A DNA stretch of 64,000 bases. Origin: Mesorhizobium sophorae. Its GTDB lineage: Bacteria > Pseudomonadota > Alphaproteobacteria > Rhizobiales > Rhizobiaceae. Within the stretch, counting starts at the first letter, position 1; every line of letters starts with the position of its first letter. Made by a program: the position numbers and the translations under genes. The DNA is taken from positions 1 through 64,000 of the forward strand of contig NZ_NNRI01000020.1 in assembly GCF_002270415.1 (NCBI RefSeq). Reading direction: 5' to 3'. Positions 25,986-33,440 of this stretch are shown in pieces. The notes under the pieces were generated by a model, which was given only the letters and a program-made list of their open reading frames with translations, was not told the origin of the DNA and searched no databases.

Positions 25986-26647
25986 CCTCCCGGTATCGTG
26001 TAGCTCAATACAAGTCCGTGCATCAACCTTGACCAGCCATCAATAGCGACGAACAAAAAGAGCTTGAATGGGACGGATATAACCGTCGGAGATACCATCG
26101 ACATACCCATCGCCATCAAAATTGTCGTTACGATAAGGTCGATGACGATAAAGGGAAGATAAAGGAGAAAGCCGATTTCGAACCCACGCTTTAGTTCCGA
26201 AATTAGAAAAGATGGTACGAGAATGGCGAAGTCATCAGGTGTGGTTCTGGCTCGCATTTCCTCTGGCCAGACTTTTTGGGTCGAGGAGAGGAAGAATCGC
26301 CGCTGCTCTTCGTTCGTGAACTTCTTGAGATGATCGCGCAAGGGCTCACTGCCGGCTTTGGCGGCGCTTAGCCAGTCATCGAACGTCTGATAGCGGAGCT
26401 TCGGATCCGTCATACGATCATAGGTCTGTTCAATAACAGGCGCGCTAACGAAAATGGTGAGGATGAGTGCCGCTGCGTATAGCACTAAGTTAGGCGGTAT
26501 CGTCTGGGTCCCCAGCGCATTGCGGACGAGGAATAAAACAACTGATAGCTTTACAAACGCCGTGGTCGTGGCGACTACCAAAACCAGCAGACCGAGTCCG
26601 GCGGTGACCGCTAGAAGCGAAAAGATTGCCGGCTGAATCTCAGTCAT
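25982..26647 (-). CDS. rhcR: T3SS export apparatus protein RhcR (SctR family)
   Basis: 221 residues from MTEIQPAIFSLLAVTAGLGL; an in-frame start 18 bp upstream exists but lies further into rhcQ. It carries the conserved SctR/FliP motifs 'TTAFVKLSVVLFLVRNALGT' and 'FEIGFLLYLPFIVIDLIVTT', followed by 'ILMAMGMSMVSPTVISVPFK'. It forms the export-gate pentamer with RhcS and RhcT. It overlaps the rhcQ stop by 8 bp and rhcS by 4 bp. Confidence 0.95.
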   Translation of the reverse strand: MTEIQPAIFSLLAVTAGLGLLVLVVATTTAFVKLSVVLFLVRNALGTQTIPPNLVLYAAALILTIFVSAPVIEQTYDRMTDPKLRYQTFDDWLSAAKAGSEPLRDHLKKFTNEEQRRFFLSSTQKVWPEEMRARTTPDDFAILVPSFLISELKRGFEIGFLLYLPFIVIDLIVTTILMAMGMSMVSPTVISVPFKLFLFVAIDGWSRLMHGLVLSYTIPGG

Positions 26648-27716
26648 TGCATGCCAACCTGCCACGCAGTCTGATGCCTAGCTCATCTCCGATGCGCACG
26701 ATGTCGCCACGTCCGATACGCCGACCATTGGCAAGTATGTCCACCGGACCGTCGATTGGCCGACCAAGTTCGAAAACATGTCCTTTACCAGCGCTCCTCA
26801 ATTCTCCCAGAGGCATGGGCCAGCGGCCACATTCAAAGACAAGCTCGATCTCGACATCGTCGAGATTGGCTTCCGACGGCCCCAGTGGTGATTCGGGTTT
26901 TGTCATATGCGCATTCTCCAAAGGGCACGATCGGGGGCGGAATGGCCCCCGCAGGATTAGGTGATCGCCCTCAAGATCTGCCCGGGCCCATAACAGGCCT
27001 ACAGATAGGGTGATCTGGTCGCGGCCGAACGGCGATTTGTCTGGCAACAGAGCATCACCAACACATGCTTTGCGAAGAAGCGCCGCCGGAACGCGAAGCG
27101 TGCCGATCTCTCCTGCGACCATGACCGGGAGCTCCGGGGATTGCTCGCGCGGCTGTAGCGGCAACTGGCCAAGCAGTTCGCCTAGCGCGCGGAACGCGAA
27201 CGGCACGAGGCCATCAAGAGGCGAGAACAGGAAGAGACGAGCTTTGCCATTGACTGGGCCGAACACGATTTCCAGTTCGAGATAAGGAGCCAGTGTCGTG
27301 GCTTCACGTACGTGTAGAAGCTGCGCGTCCCGCTGCGTTTTATCCTCCAATTGAGCGATAAGCGGCTCAAGTGCAAGTTCCAGAATGAGCGAAGCAGTTG
27401 GCTCGGAAGGGAAAGCCAGATCACCCTGTACTGTGGAGACGAGCGCCTCTACAAGCCGTCGGGACAGCGACAGTACGATCGTTTCAGCTCCCACGCGCCA
27501 AACGCAGTCAAGCATCGGAATTCCACAAGGTTCCTGCTGCCAGGCAAGCCCTTCCACCCGCGCCGATAGTGGCTTGTCGCTGATCAAGGCCTGAAAGGGC
27601 CTGCGCGATGCCGCTATATCATTGAGCCACGAGGCGACCGCGTGGGACAGTGTTAGCGCTGGTTCGAATATAGCCGGTCTGCCCACAGTGGTTACCAAAG
27701 CAGATCTAAACTGCAC
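26640..27716 (-). CDS. rhcQ: T3SS sorting-platform (C-ring) protein RhcQ (SctQ family)
   Basis: 358 residues. The N-terminal part is diverged. The C-terminal SpoA domain (about 280-355) is clear: 'VEIELVFECGRWPMPLGELR', 'GHVFELGRPIDGPVDILANG', then 'IGRGDIVRIGDELGIRLRGR'. SctQ forms the cytoplasmic sorting platform with SctK and SctL. An in-frame ATG at 26906 with GGAG 9 nt upstream could initiate a separate 88-residue C-terminal product (MTKPESPLGPSEANLDDVEI...), as known for several SctQ proteins. It lies between rhcZ and rhcR in the operon. Confidence 0.92.
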   Translation of the reverse strand: MQFRSALVTTVGRPAIFEPALTLSHAVASWLNDIAASRRPFQALISDKPLSARVEGLAWQQEPCGIPMLDCVWRVGAETIVLSLSRRLVEALVSTVQGDLAFPSEPTASLILELALEPLIAQLEDKTQRDAQLLHVREATTLAPYLELEIVFGPVNGKARLFLFSPLDGLVPFAFRALGELLGQLPLQPREQSPELPVMVAGEIGTLRVPAALLRKACVGDALLPDKSPFGRDQITLSVGLLWARADLEGDHLILRGPFRPRSCPLENAHMTKPESPLGPSEANLDDVEIELVFECGRWPMPLGELRSAGKGHVFELGRPIDGPVDILANGRRIGRGDIVRIGDELGIRLRGRLACND

Positions 27717-27741
27717 GATCGCGTCATCAGGGAGCCTGCGG

Positions 27742-28275
27742 TTATCGGATCGGGTTACCCGTCAGGGCGAGCGAAATTCTTCCATACCGAAGCAATATGT
27801 CATCGTCGGCCTCCATCTCGTCTGCGGCCTCTAAATGAATGTCGAGGGCGCGCCGGACGTCTTTCTCGATTTGCTGCCATTTGCGCTTTGCCGCCGAACT
27901 TCTGACCCACCGGGCCCTCGTCTCAGACGCCGCTGCCTCGGCTTTTTCTTGAGCAACGCGTGCCTCATCAAGCATCTCGCGTCTGAAAGTGATCTCAGCC
28001 TCAAGCCGCTCAACGAGAAGGTGGTGATGGTCGAGTGCTGCGCTGGAAAAAGTGTCGAGCGACATCAGGTCTTGGTAGAGCCCCGCTTCGGCTCCTGCGC
28101 AATTTTGCTGTGCGACTGCAAGACCCTGGGCGGCGTTCTGTACGGCTAAGGTGGCCGTCTGGCGCTGGGCTTCCTTCTTGGACAGTTCCATAAGCAATCT
28201 ACGCTCTTGCGTTTCCTTCAGAAGCCGTAACCTCGAAGCGTGAAAACAATTCACCCGGTCAGACGCGACATCCAT
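27742..28275 (-). CDS. rhcZ: T3SS stalk protein RhcZ (SctO/YscO-like, y4yJ homologue)
   Basis: 177 residues, almost entirely charged heptad-rich coiled coil ('RLRLLKETQERRLLMELSKK', 'VERLEAEITFRREMLDEARV'), as in SctO/FliJ stalk proteins. Its place between the ATPase gene and sctQ is the conserved rhizobial position. SctO links the ATPase hexamer to the SctV export gate. It overlaps the rhcN 3' end by 25 bp. Sequence conservation in this family is low, so the call rests on position, size and coiled coil. Confidence 0.85.
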   Translation of the reverse strand: MDVASDRVNCFHASRLRLLKETQERRLLMELSKKEAQRQTATLAVQNAAQGLAVAQQNCAGAEAGLYQDLMSLDTFSSAALDHHHLLVERLEAEITFRREMLDEARVAQEKAEAAASETRARWVRSSAAKRKWQQIEKDVRRALDIHLEAADEMEADDDILLRYGRISLALTGNPIR

Positions 28276-29600
28276 GCGATCGTCTCCTCAAAATCTGACG
28301 GCTCTCCTTCGCTCTGGCGCAAAAATTCCCTCAGCTCGCCAATCGACGCGACAGCCCGGTCAGTAAGAGGGTCGCCGCCTTGCTTGTATTCGCCGACGTT
28401 GATCAAAAACTCGGATTCGGCATAGCGCGAGAGCAGATCACGGAAAAAGGATGCTGCCTTGCGATGTGGCGCAGATACGACCGCATCCATTACGCGGCTG
28501 CGACTTTGCAGCACATCAATAGCTGGAAAATGCGATCGCGCCGCGATAGTGCGTGAGAGAACGACGTGGCCATCAAGAATGCCGCGCGATTCCTCGGCAA
28601 TTGGATCGCCTGTGCCGTCACCTTCGACAAGCACCGTATAGAAAGCCGTGATTGAGCCGCGATCACCCATGCCGGCACGCTCCAGCAGGCCTGGCAACAT
28701 AGCGAAAACGGAAGGAGGAAAGCCCCGTCGCGTCGGCGGCTCACCCGCAGCAAGGCCTATTTCGCGCAAGGCGCGGCAGAAGCGTGTCAGCGAGTCTAGC
28801 ATGAGGGCGACGCGTAGCCCTTGTTCGCGAAAATATTCGGCGAGCGCGGTCGCCATAGGAGCACATTGCGCCCGCTCCACTGCCGAGCGGTCGGATGTTT
28901 CGACGACTACGACCGTATGGCGAAGGCCCGCCTCCCCAAGATGCCGCTCTATGAATTCTCGAACTTCACGTCCACGTTCGCCGATGAGCGCGACTATGAT
29001 AACGTCGGCGGCGGCACCTTTTGCGATCTGTGACAATAACGTCGACTTGCCGCAACCTGGCTCGCCATAAATTCCGATCCGCTGCCCCTCGCCGCATGTC
29101 AGCAGACCATCCAGAGCACGGATCCCGAGCGGGAACGGCCGCTCAACAATGCGCCTTGTCATTGGATTGGGGGCCGCGCCGCGCAGCGGACGAGTTTCGG
29201 TGGTTTTGACTTCGCCTTTGCCGTCGAGGGGACGGCAACGACTGTCAATCACGCGGCCGAGCAAATCGGGGCCGACTGGCACTTCACGCATTCGTCCAGT
29301 GGCCACAACCTCTGCGCGGCCCGACAGGCCCATCAAGTCTCCTATCGGCGTGAGCAACACGCCATTATCCAACAGGCCGATCACCTCGGCCTCGAGCGAC
29401 AGTCCGGTTCTGGGATCCTGCAGCAGACAAAGTTCCCCAATACGAGTGTCGGGCAAGATGGCATGGACCAGTGTACCGACAGCCCGCGTAATCCGTCCGC
29501 GCACGACACGCGTGTCGATTCGCTTTGCCGAAGACCTCAAGGACGAGATGGCCGGATCGGGAGGCCGGATGCCGGCGGGACTATGCACCGGCGTGGTCAC
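28251..29600 (-). CDS. rhcN: T3SS ATPase RhcN (SctN family)
   Basis: 449 residues from GTG 29600 (VTTPVHSPAGIRPPDPAISS). The frame is open for another 83 codons upstream, but that extension reads through rhcL in another frame and matches nothing. Walker A is 'GIYGEPGCGKSTLLSQIA' (about 176-193), then 'IIVALIGERGREVREFIERH', Walker B 'LRVALMLDSLTRFCRAL', and 'GFPPSVFAMLPGLLERAG', all typical of SctN/FliI. It powers substrate-chaperone release at the base of the injectisome. The start overlaps the 3' end of rhcL by 20 bp. Confidence 0.95.
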   Translation of the reverse strand: MTTPVHSPAGIRPPDPAISSLRSSAKRIDTRVVRGRITRAVGTLVHAILPDTRIGELCLLQDPRTGLSLEAEVIGLLDNGVLLTPIGDLMGLSGRAEVVATGRMREVPVGPDLLGRVIDSRCRPLDGKGEVKTTETRPLRGAAPNPMTRRIVERPFPLGIRALDGLLTCGEGQRIGIYGEPGCGKSTLLSQIAKGAAADVIIVALIGERGREVREFIERHLGEAGLRHTVVVVETSDRSAVERAQCAPMATALAEYFREQGLRVALMLDSLTRFCRALREIGLAAGEPPTRRGFPPSVFAMLPGLLERAGMGDRGSITAFYTVLVEGDGTGDPIAEESRGILDGHVVLSRTIAARSHFPAIDVLQSRSRVMDAVVSAPHRKAASFFRDLLSRYAESEFLINVGEYKQGGDPLTDRAVASIGELREFLRQSEGEPSDFEETIAWMSRLTG

Positions 29601-30219
29601 AGTTCGCCTCGTCAGAAAGTGACCCGAAGCCGAGGCGCAGCGCTCGCATCTGCGCATCAAGTCCCAGATCGACATTGCCATAGTCGCTCCACAGCACGCA
29701 CTGTTGCGGCGACAAGGTCGGATCCGGATCAATCCGAACCCTCGGCCGGCCCTCCCGCCCGTCGCACCCAGCAAACGCGCGCGCGAGCATATCGACTTGC
29801 TTGGGACATGCATGAAGGCAAACTTCCGCGCCGCTGTACTTGCGCTCAATCGCGTGACGAACAGCCCTCACCAACAGCTCGCCCGAATCGAAAGCGCCCA
29901 GAATATCGCTTAGGATCTCCATTACGAGCTGTGGCAATTCCTGCTCCAGAACCGCCTTTCGTCGCGCCACTTCGGAGGCTGCCCCCGCAATCAGCCGGGC
30001 CATTTCCTCGGCGCCTGCATCCAAGCCCTCGGTATGGCCGCGTGTCCGCTCACGCTGATAGGCGGCGCGCGCCCAGCTGCGAACCCGCCGCTGATGCCGT
30101 TCCGCCGCAGCACGCGCTTCCATGGCGCTATGCCAGATTTCGATCTCACTCGCCCGTATCAGTGGGTCCACTGGGCGCATCTGGGGCGGGACGGGCGCTG
30201 CAGGAACAACGGCTGTCAT
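29581..30219 (-). CDS. rhcL: T3SS ATPase stator RhcL (NolV, SctL family)
   Basis: 212 residues. The N-terminal helical region is rich in Ala, Arg and Glu ('WHSAMEARAAAERHQRRVRS'). A SctL/FliH-like C-terminal domain follows, with 'VLEQELPQLVMEILSDILGA', 'LLVRAVRHAIERKYSGAEVC' and 'CVLWSDYGNVDLGLDAQMRA'. SctL binds SctN and regulates its ATPase activity. It overlaps nolU by 4 bp (ATGA) and rhcN by 20 bp. Known in rhizobia as nolV. Confidence 0.93.
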   Translation of the reverse strand: MTAVVPAAPVPPQMRPVDPLIRASEIEIWHSAMEARAAAERHQRRVRSWARAAYQRERTRGHTEGLDAGAEEMARLIAGAASEVARRKAVLEQELPQLVMEILSDILGAFDSGELLVRAVRHAIERKYSGAEVCLHACPKQVDMLARAFAGCDGREGRPRVRIDPDPTLSPQQCVLWSDYGNVDLGLDAQMRALRLGFGSLSDEANCDHAGA

Positions 30220-30848
30220 ATCACCGGGATCTCCGCCTCAAAATGAGCGGCTACAAGCGAAAACAACTGGCCTGCGGCAGCATCGTGTTCGGGCGCTGGA
30301 TTCTCGGCGGCGGTCCCGACGGGCAACCGTAGAAGCACGCGTGTACGCTCAAGCTCTGGACTGTGATTGAGCCAAGCACCAAGACAGGCATGTCCATCGT
30401 GTTCAATTTGCTGCGCCAGCTTTTCGGGATCAGCAATCAATCCGTTTGCGATCGCATGCGTCGGATGTCGGATGCCAAACGCGTGCGCATCAGCGCCGAT
30501 ATATCCAATAAGCGCATTGAGGTGAGGCTGCGAAACAAGTTTCAGCAACGAACGGGCATGCCATATACTTCCGGCAAAGAGGGCAGCCCGATGCGGGTCA
30601 CGTCCGTGCAGGAGATCCGGCCCCCAGTCGCCTCCGTTCGAATCCATGTCATTGTCAAGCAGCAATTCTACCAGCCTTGGCCGCAGCCTGGGACACTTCT
30701 GCAAGCGCATCAATGTCGCAGCCGATAACGCCGGATCAAGATGGGCGGCAAGACGCGTCGGATGGGCCGAAGCAGCAAGCTCGCACCGAAACACGGAACG
30801 CAATTGGGACGTACGATCACGTTCGGCGGTCTTTGTCGATATCGTCAT
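30216..30848 (-). CDS. nolU: T3SS sorting-platform protein NolU (SctK family)
   Basis: 210 residues from ATG 30848 (MTISTKTAERDRTSQLRSVF), which has AGGTGA 8 nt upstream. A GTG at 30860, directly after the rhcJ stop, would add four residues. The body matches NolU/SctK: 'LVSQPHLNALIGYIGADAHA', then 'EHDGHACLGAWLNHSPELER'. SctK anchors the sorting-platform pods to the basal body (family knowledge). Lies between rhcJ and rhcL. Confidence 0.88.
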   Translation of the reverse strand: MTISTKTAERDRTSQLRSVFRCELAASAHPTRLAAHLDPALSAATLMRLQKCPRLRPRLVELLLDNDMDSNGGDWGPDLLHGRDPHRAALFAGSIWHARSLLKLVSQPHLNALIGYIGADAHAFGIRHPTHAIANGLIADPEKLAQQIEHDGHACLGAWLNHSPELERTRVLLRLPVGTAAENPAPEHDAAAGQLFSLVAAHFEAEIPVI

Positions 30849-30860
30849 TGGGAATATCAC

Positions 30861-31727
30861 CTACGCCGTATCGCCGATGATCTTCTTGCGAATGGCCTCG
30901 ACAACGGAAGCACCCGAGCGCCCCTCGACCTTGGATAGGTCGCCCTTTGATTGCCTGCGCCGATGACCAACCAGACTGGCTAAGAGATAGCACGCCACAG
31001 CGAATACAGCCGCCGCAACACCCATCACGATCGCCAGAAGTGGCGCTGGAATGGAATTGGATGCTTTTGCCAGAACAGTCACCGGTACGGGCCGTTGCAC
31101 GGGTACGGGCCGTTCCACTGGTACCAAAACCACTTCTATCTTATCGTAGGACAAGCCTTCGATGCTGTCGGCGACGAGCATCTTTATCTTCGGCAGCAGA
31201 ACTGAGAGATTTTCTTTGGCGTCGTGTCGGATAAAGACCGAGGCTGAGGATGGCGCGGCGCCTGCTCGTAACAGATCGTTTTGCGGCAGAACGACATGAA
31301 CGCGTACAGAGAAGACGCCGTCGATATCGCTGATGGTACGCGACAACTCTTCGCTCAGGGCATAAACGTAACGGGCACGCTCCTCCGTCGGCGAGGCAAT
31401 CAGGCCTGAGCCCTGGAATATCTCGCCGAGGTTCTTGAAAGACTGGCGCGGCAGCCCCTTGGCACTCAGGAGATTGATTGAGAAGGCAAGCCGCTTTTCG
31501 TCGACCTGGATCGTGCTGGTCCCATCCTTAGCCGCAACCCGGACCGCATCAATCCCATTGTCAATCAGAAGCGCGAGCATCTCATTCGCGTCGCGCTCCT
31601 GCAATTGCGTATAAAGATCGACCTTGCAACCACTCAGGGCGAAGAGAAGTGGCAGTACGACAAAATAGAGCGAACGCCAGCCAAGCGGGCGACTACGCAT
31701 GTTTTCGCCACGGGCTAAACCAATCAT
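30861..31727 (-). CDS. rhcJ: T3SS inner-ring lipoprotein RhcJ (NolT, SctJ family)
   Basis: 288 residues; an internal ATG at 31700 would give 279 residues and starts closer to the signal. The signal peptide ends in the lipobox LSGC ('LFALSGCKVDLYTQLQERD'). The YscJ/FliF ring-building domain shows 'ANEMLALLIDNGIDAVRV' and 'SAKGLPRQSFKNLGEIFQGS', then 'RYVYALSEELSRTISDIDGV'. One C-terminal transmembrane helix (about 238-265) precedes a basic tail. It forms the periplasmic inner ring with SctD. Called nolT in older rhizobial nomenclature. Confidence 0.95.
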   Translation of the reverse strand: MIGLARGENMRSRPLGWRSLYFVVLPLLFALSGCKVDLYTQLQERDANEMLALLIDNGIDAVRVAAKDGTSTIQVDEKRLAFSINLLSAKGLPRQSFKNLGEIFQGSGLIASPTEERARYVYALSEELSRTISDIDGVFSVRVHVVLPQNDLLRAGAAPSSASVFIRHDAKENLSVLLPKIKMLVADSIEGLSYDKIEVVLVPVERPVPVQRPVPVTVLAKASNSIPAPLLAIVMGVAAAVFAVACYLLASLVGHRRRQSKGDLSKVEGRSGASVVEAIRKKIIGDTA

Positions 31728-31736
31728 GCGCGCCGT

Positions 31737-32243
31737 TCATCCTTGTTTTATCAGGTTGTTGACAGATGAGGTGAGCCCGCTGACACCTTTGGAAACAAGA
31801 GCAACCTGGGTGACCTCGCTATAAACATTCCGCAGACCGGCAACCATCGTTTCGAAATCATGCGGTCCTTGCAGGGGGCCCGGCATCCGCGTTCCCGCAG
31901 CCCCACCCTCGACGGGGAGGCTCTGGGCCGGCCCCGACAGAGCGCCCTTTGCAAGCGCAACCTCATGGTCGCGCGCGGCAGAAGTGGCTGTATTGTCGCG
32001 GTACATCGAAGAAATCGTCTGGATCACGCGATCGCCTACCGGACTTGTCCGCGCAGGCGCGCGTTGGACATCCATCGGCGCAGGAACCGGCGCCGCCCTC
32101 GCTGGCGCCGAAGCAATGTCGTTTTTCGTCGAGGCGGCCGCCTGCGCCAGGGCGCGCTCAAACTGGGCCTGCTCGTCGAATGGCGCGAACCTGGAGAAAG
32201 GATCGGCTATAGTGGCAGAGATCGAGGTGACAGGCATCATCAT
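31737..32243 (-). CDS. nolB: NolB, T3SS operon leader protein (SctI-like inner rod candidate)
   Basis: 168 residues (MMMPVTSISATIADPFSRFA). Only the C-terminal part is clearly patterned, 'DFETMVAGLRNVYSEVTQVA' and 'SGLTSSVNNLIKQG', resembling rod/needle-type helical hairpins. Size and position match NolB, first gene of the rhizobial rhc operon. It starts 70 bp downstream of a tts box (32313-32344), so it should be TtsI-activated. NolB has been proposed to be the SctI inner-rod subunit; that part is inference. Confidence 0.88.
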   Translation of the reverse strand: MMMPVTSISATIADPFSRFAPFDEQAQFERALAQAAASTKNDIASAPARAAPVPAPMDVQRAPARTSPVGDRVIQTISSMYRDNTATSAARDHEVALAKGALSGPAQSLPVEGGAAGTRMPGPLQGPHDFETMVAGLRNVYSEVTQVALVSKGVSGLTSSVNNLIKQG

Positions 32244-32312
32244 GCAAGGACTCGTTTGTTCTCTTTGACGCGGGATGAGGTCAGCACGTTCATCACCGGC
32301 TGTTGGATCAAT

Positions 32313-32344
32313 ACCCTAGGCAGGCGAACTGACGACAAGCTGAC
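32313..32344 (-). promoter_or_regulatory. tts box upstream of the nolB operon
   Basis: On the minus strand GTCAGCTTGTCGTCAGTT is followed by CGCCTGCCTAGGGT. It shares GTCAG-Y-TT-R-TCG-NN-AG-Y-T with the box before nopX (33214-33245) and with the known rhizobial tts-box pattern. TtsI binding here would drive the eleven-gene nolB-rhcU operon. Confidence 0.75.
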
Positions 32345-32432
32345 CAACGAGAGCGTCGTTTGGCTATTTAAAAGTCACGTTGTCGACTTTAGTCACTTGT
32401 GAGAGTTTCAGCCTTTGGTTTATCAAGACCAG

Positions 32433-33137
32433 ATGCCGAGAACGCTCATCCAATCCACCGCCCTGCACATTTTGAAGATACTTCTCTGTGTCGGGTTTTT
32501 TCTCCCCACCGGTATCCACACCACTGTGGGTGCGCCTCTGTCGCTTCCCTCGACGCCCTATAGATATACGGTTCTAGATCAGGATCTCTCTGCAGCGTTG
32601 CAGCAATTCGGCAACAACCTGAATATCAGGCTCAACATCAGCCCGGAGGTGAAGGGGCGGATTCGCGGGCGTATGCCGGATTTACCACCGCGCGAGTTCC
32701 TCGACCGCTTGACCGACCTGTATGATCTCCAATGGTATTATGATGGGATGGTGCTTTATGTGTCCGCTGCAAAAGAAGCGCAGACTCGGATGCTTGTGCT
32801 GACTTCGGTTGGCTTCGATGGGTTCAAGGCGGCCCTCGATGAGCTTGGCATCTCCGATGAGCGCTATGTCATGCGACCTGCGCCCGGAAATGGCCTCGTC
32901 CTGGTTTCCGGTCCTCCACGCTTCATGGCGCTGGTGGAACAGACGTTCAACGGCCTGGTGGCGGAGGCCCAGGCGCAGCCCCGCGCCGTGGAGACGCCGC
33001 CAAGAGAATCGGTGCTGATATTGTTTCGAGGCTCTTCCACCATGGTCGTCCGCGACGGGCAACCGGAAGCGTCTTACTCCTCTGTCGTGCCGCAACAGGA
33101 CGGCGTCGCCGGGAAGCCTGAGCGGAACCAGAACTGA
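32433..33137 (+). CDS. rhcC1: T3SS secretin N-terminal component RhcC1 (NolW)
   Basis: 234 residues from ATG 32433 (MPRTLIQSTALHILKILLCV), matching the size of NolW; an upstream TTG adds six. A signal peptide is visible ('LLCVGFFLPTGIHTTVGAPL'). The secretin N-domains follow ('YTVLDQDLSAALQQFGNNLN', 'RGRMPDLPPREFLDRLTDLY', 'WYYDGMVLYVSAAKEAQTRM'). In rhizobia the outer-membrane secretin is split: RhcC1 carries the N-terminal domains, RhcC2 (54534-56012 here) the pore. Divergent from nolB. Confidence 0.93.
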   Translation: MPRTLIQSTALHILKILLCVGFFLPTGIHTTVGAPLSLPSTPYRYTVLDQDLSAALQQFGNNLNIRLNISPEVKGRIRGRMPDLPPREFLDRLTDLYDLQWYYDGMVLYVSAAKEAQTRMLVLTSVGFDGFKAALDELGISDERYVMRPAPGNGLVLVSGPPRFMALVEQTFNGLVAEAQAQPRAVETPPRESVLILFRGSSTMVVRDGQPEASYSSVVPQQDGVAGKPERNQN

Positions 33138-33213
33138 CATCGGAGCAAACGCCGTAGCTTCTGAAGAAAAAGATCACGACCGCCACCTCCTGAGTGTGAA
33201 TTCGTGTGAAGCT

Positions 33214-33245
33214 CGTCAGTTTATCGAAAGCTAAGCCGTTCATGA
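33214..33245 (+). promoter_or_regulatory. tts box upstream of nopX
   Basis: CGTCAGTTTATCGAAAGCTA followed by AGCCGTTCATGAT closely matches the rhizobial tts-box consensus (GTCAG..T.TCGAAAGCT). It lies about 195 bp before the nopX ATG. The stretch 33246-33440 shows no gene and is a long leader. Confidence 0.85.
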
Positions 33246-33440
33246 TTAGAACCGGCAACTCCAAAGATATCGCCGGCACTGTGCTGGAATTGAGCCTTGG
33301 GGCTAGCAAGGAGCGGATCAATTAAAAGCACGGCTAGGGCATTGGGACCCGGCCGACGCTCGGAATTGTCGCGTTCGTGAGCGCATTGGCCTCACATCAG
33401 GCCCTTGTGGGAATTTCAACGTCACGCCTGAGGGTGCACA

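Noticed and set aside
29601..29849. 83-codon N-terminal extension of rhcN
   Set aside because: It reads through rhcL in another frame and resembles no ATPase sequence. GTG 29600 gives the normal family length.
32373..32400. Possible second tts box (GTCACGTTGTCG) facing rhcC1
   Set aside because: Matches GTCA..TTGTCG but lacks the AGCT half and has only a weak fit to the two clear boxes, so it is not listed as a feature.
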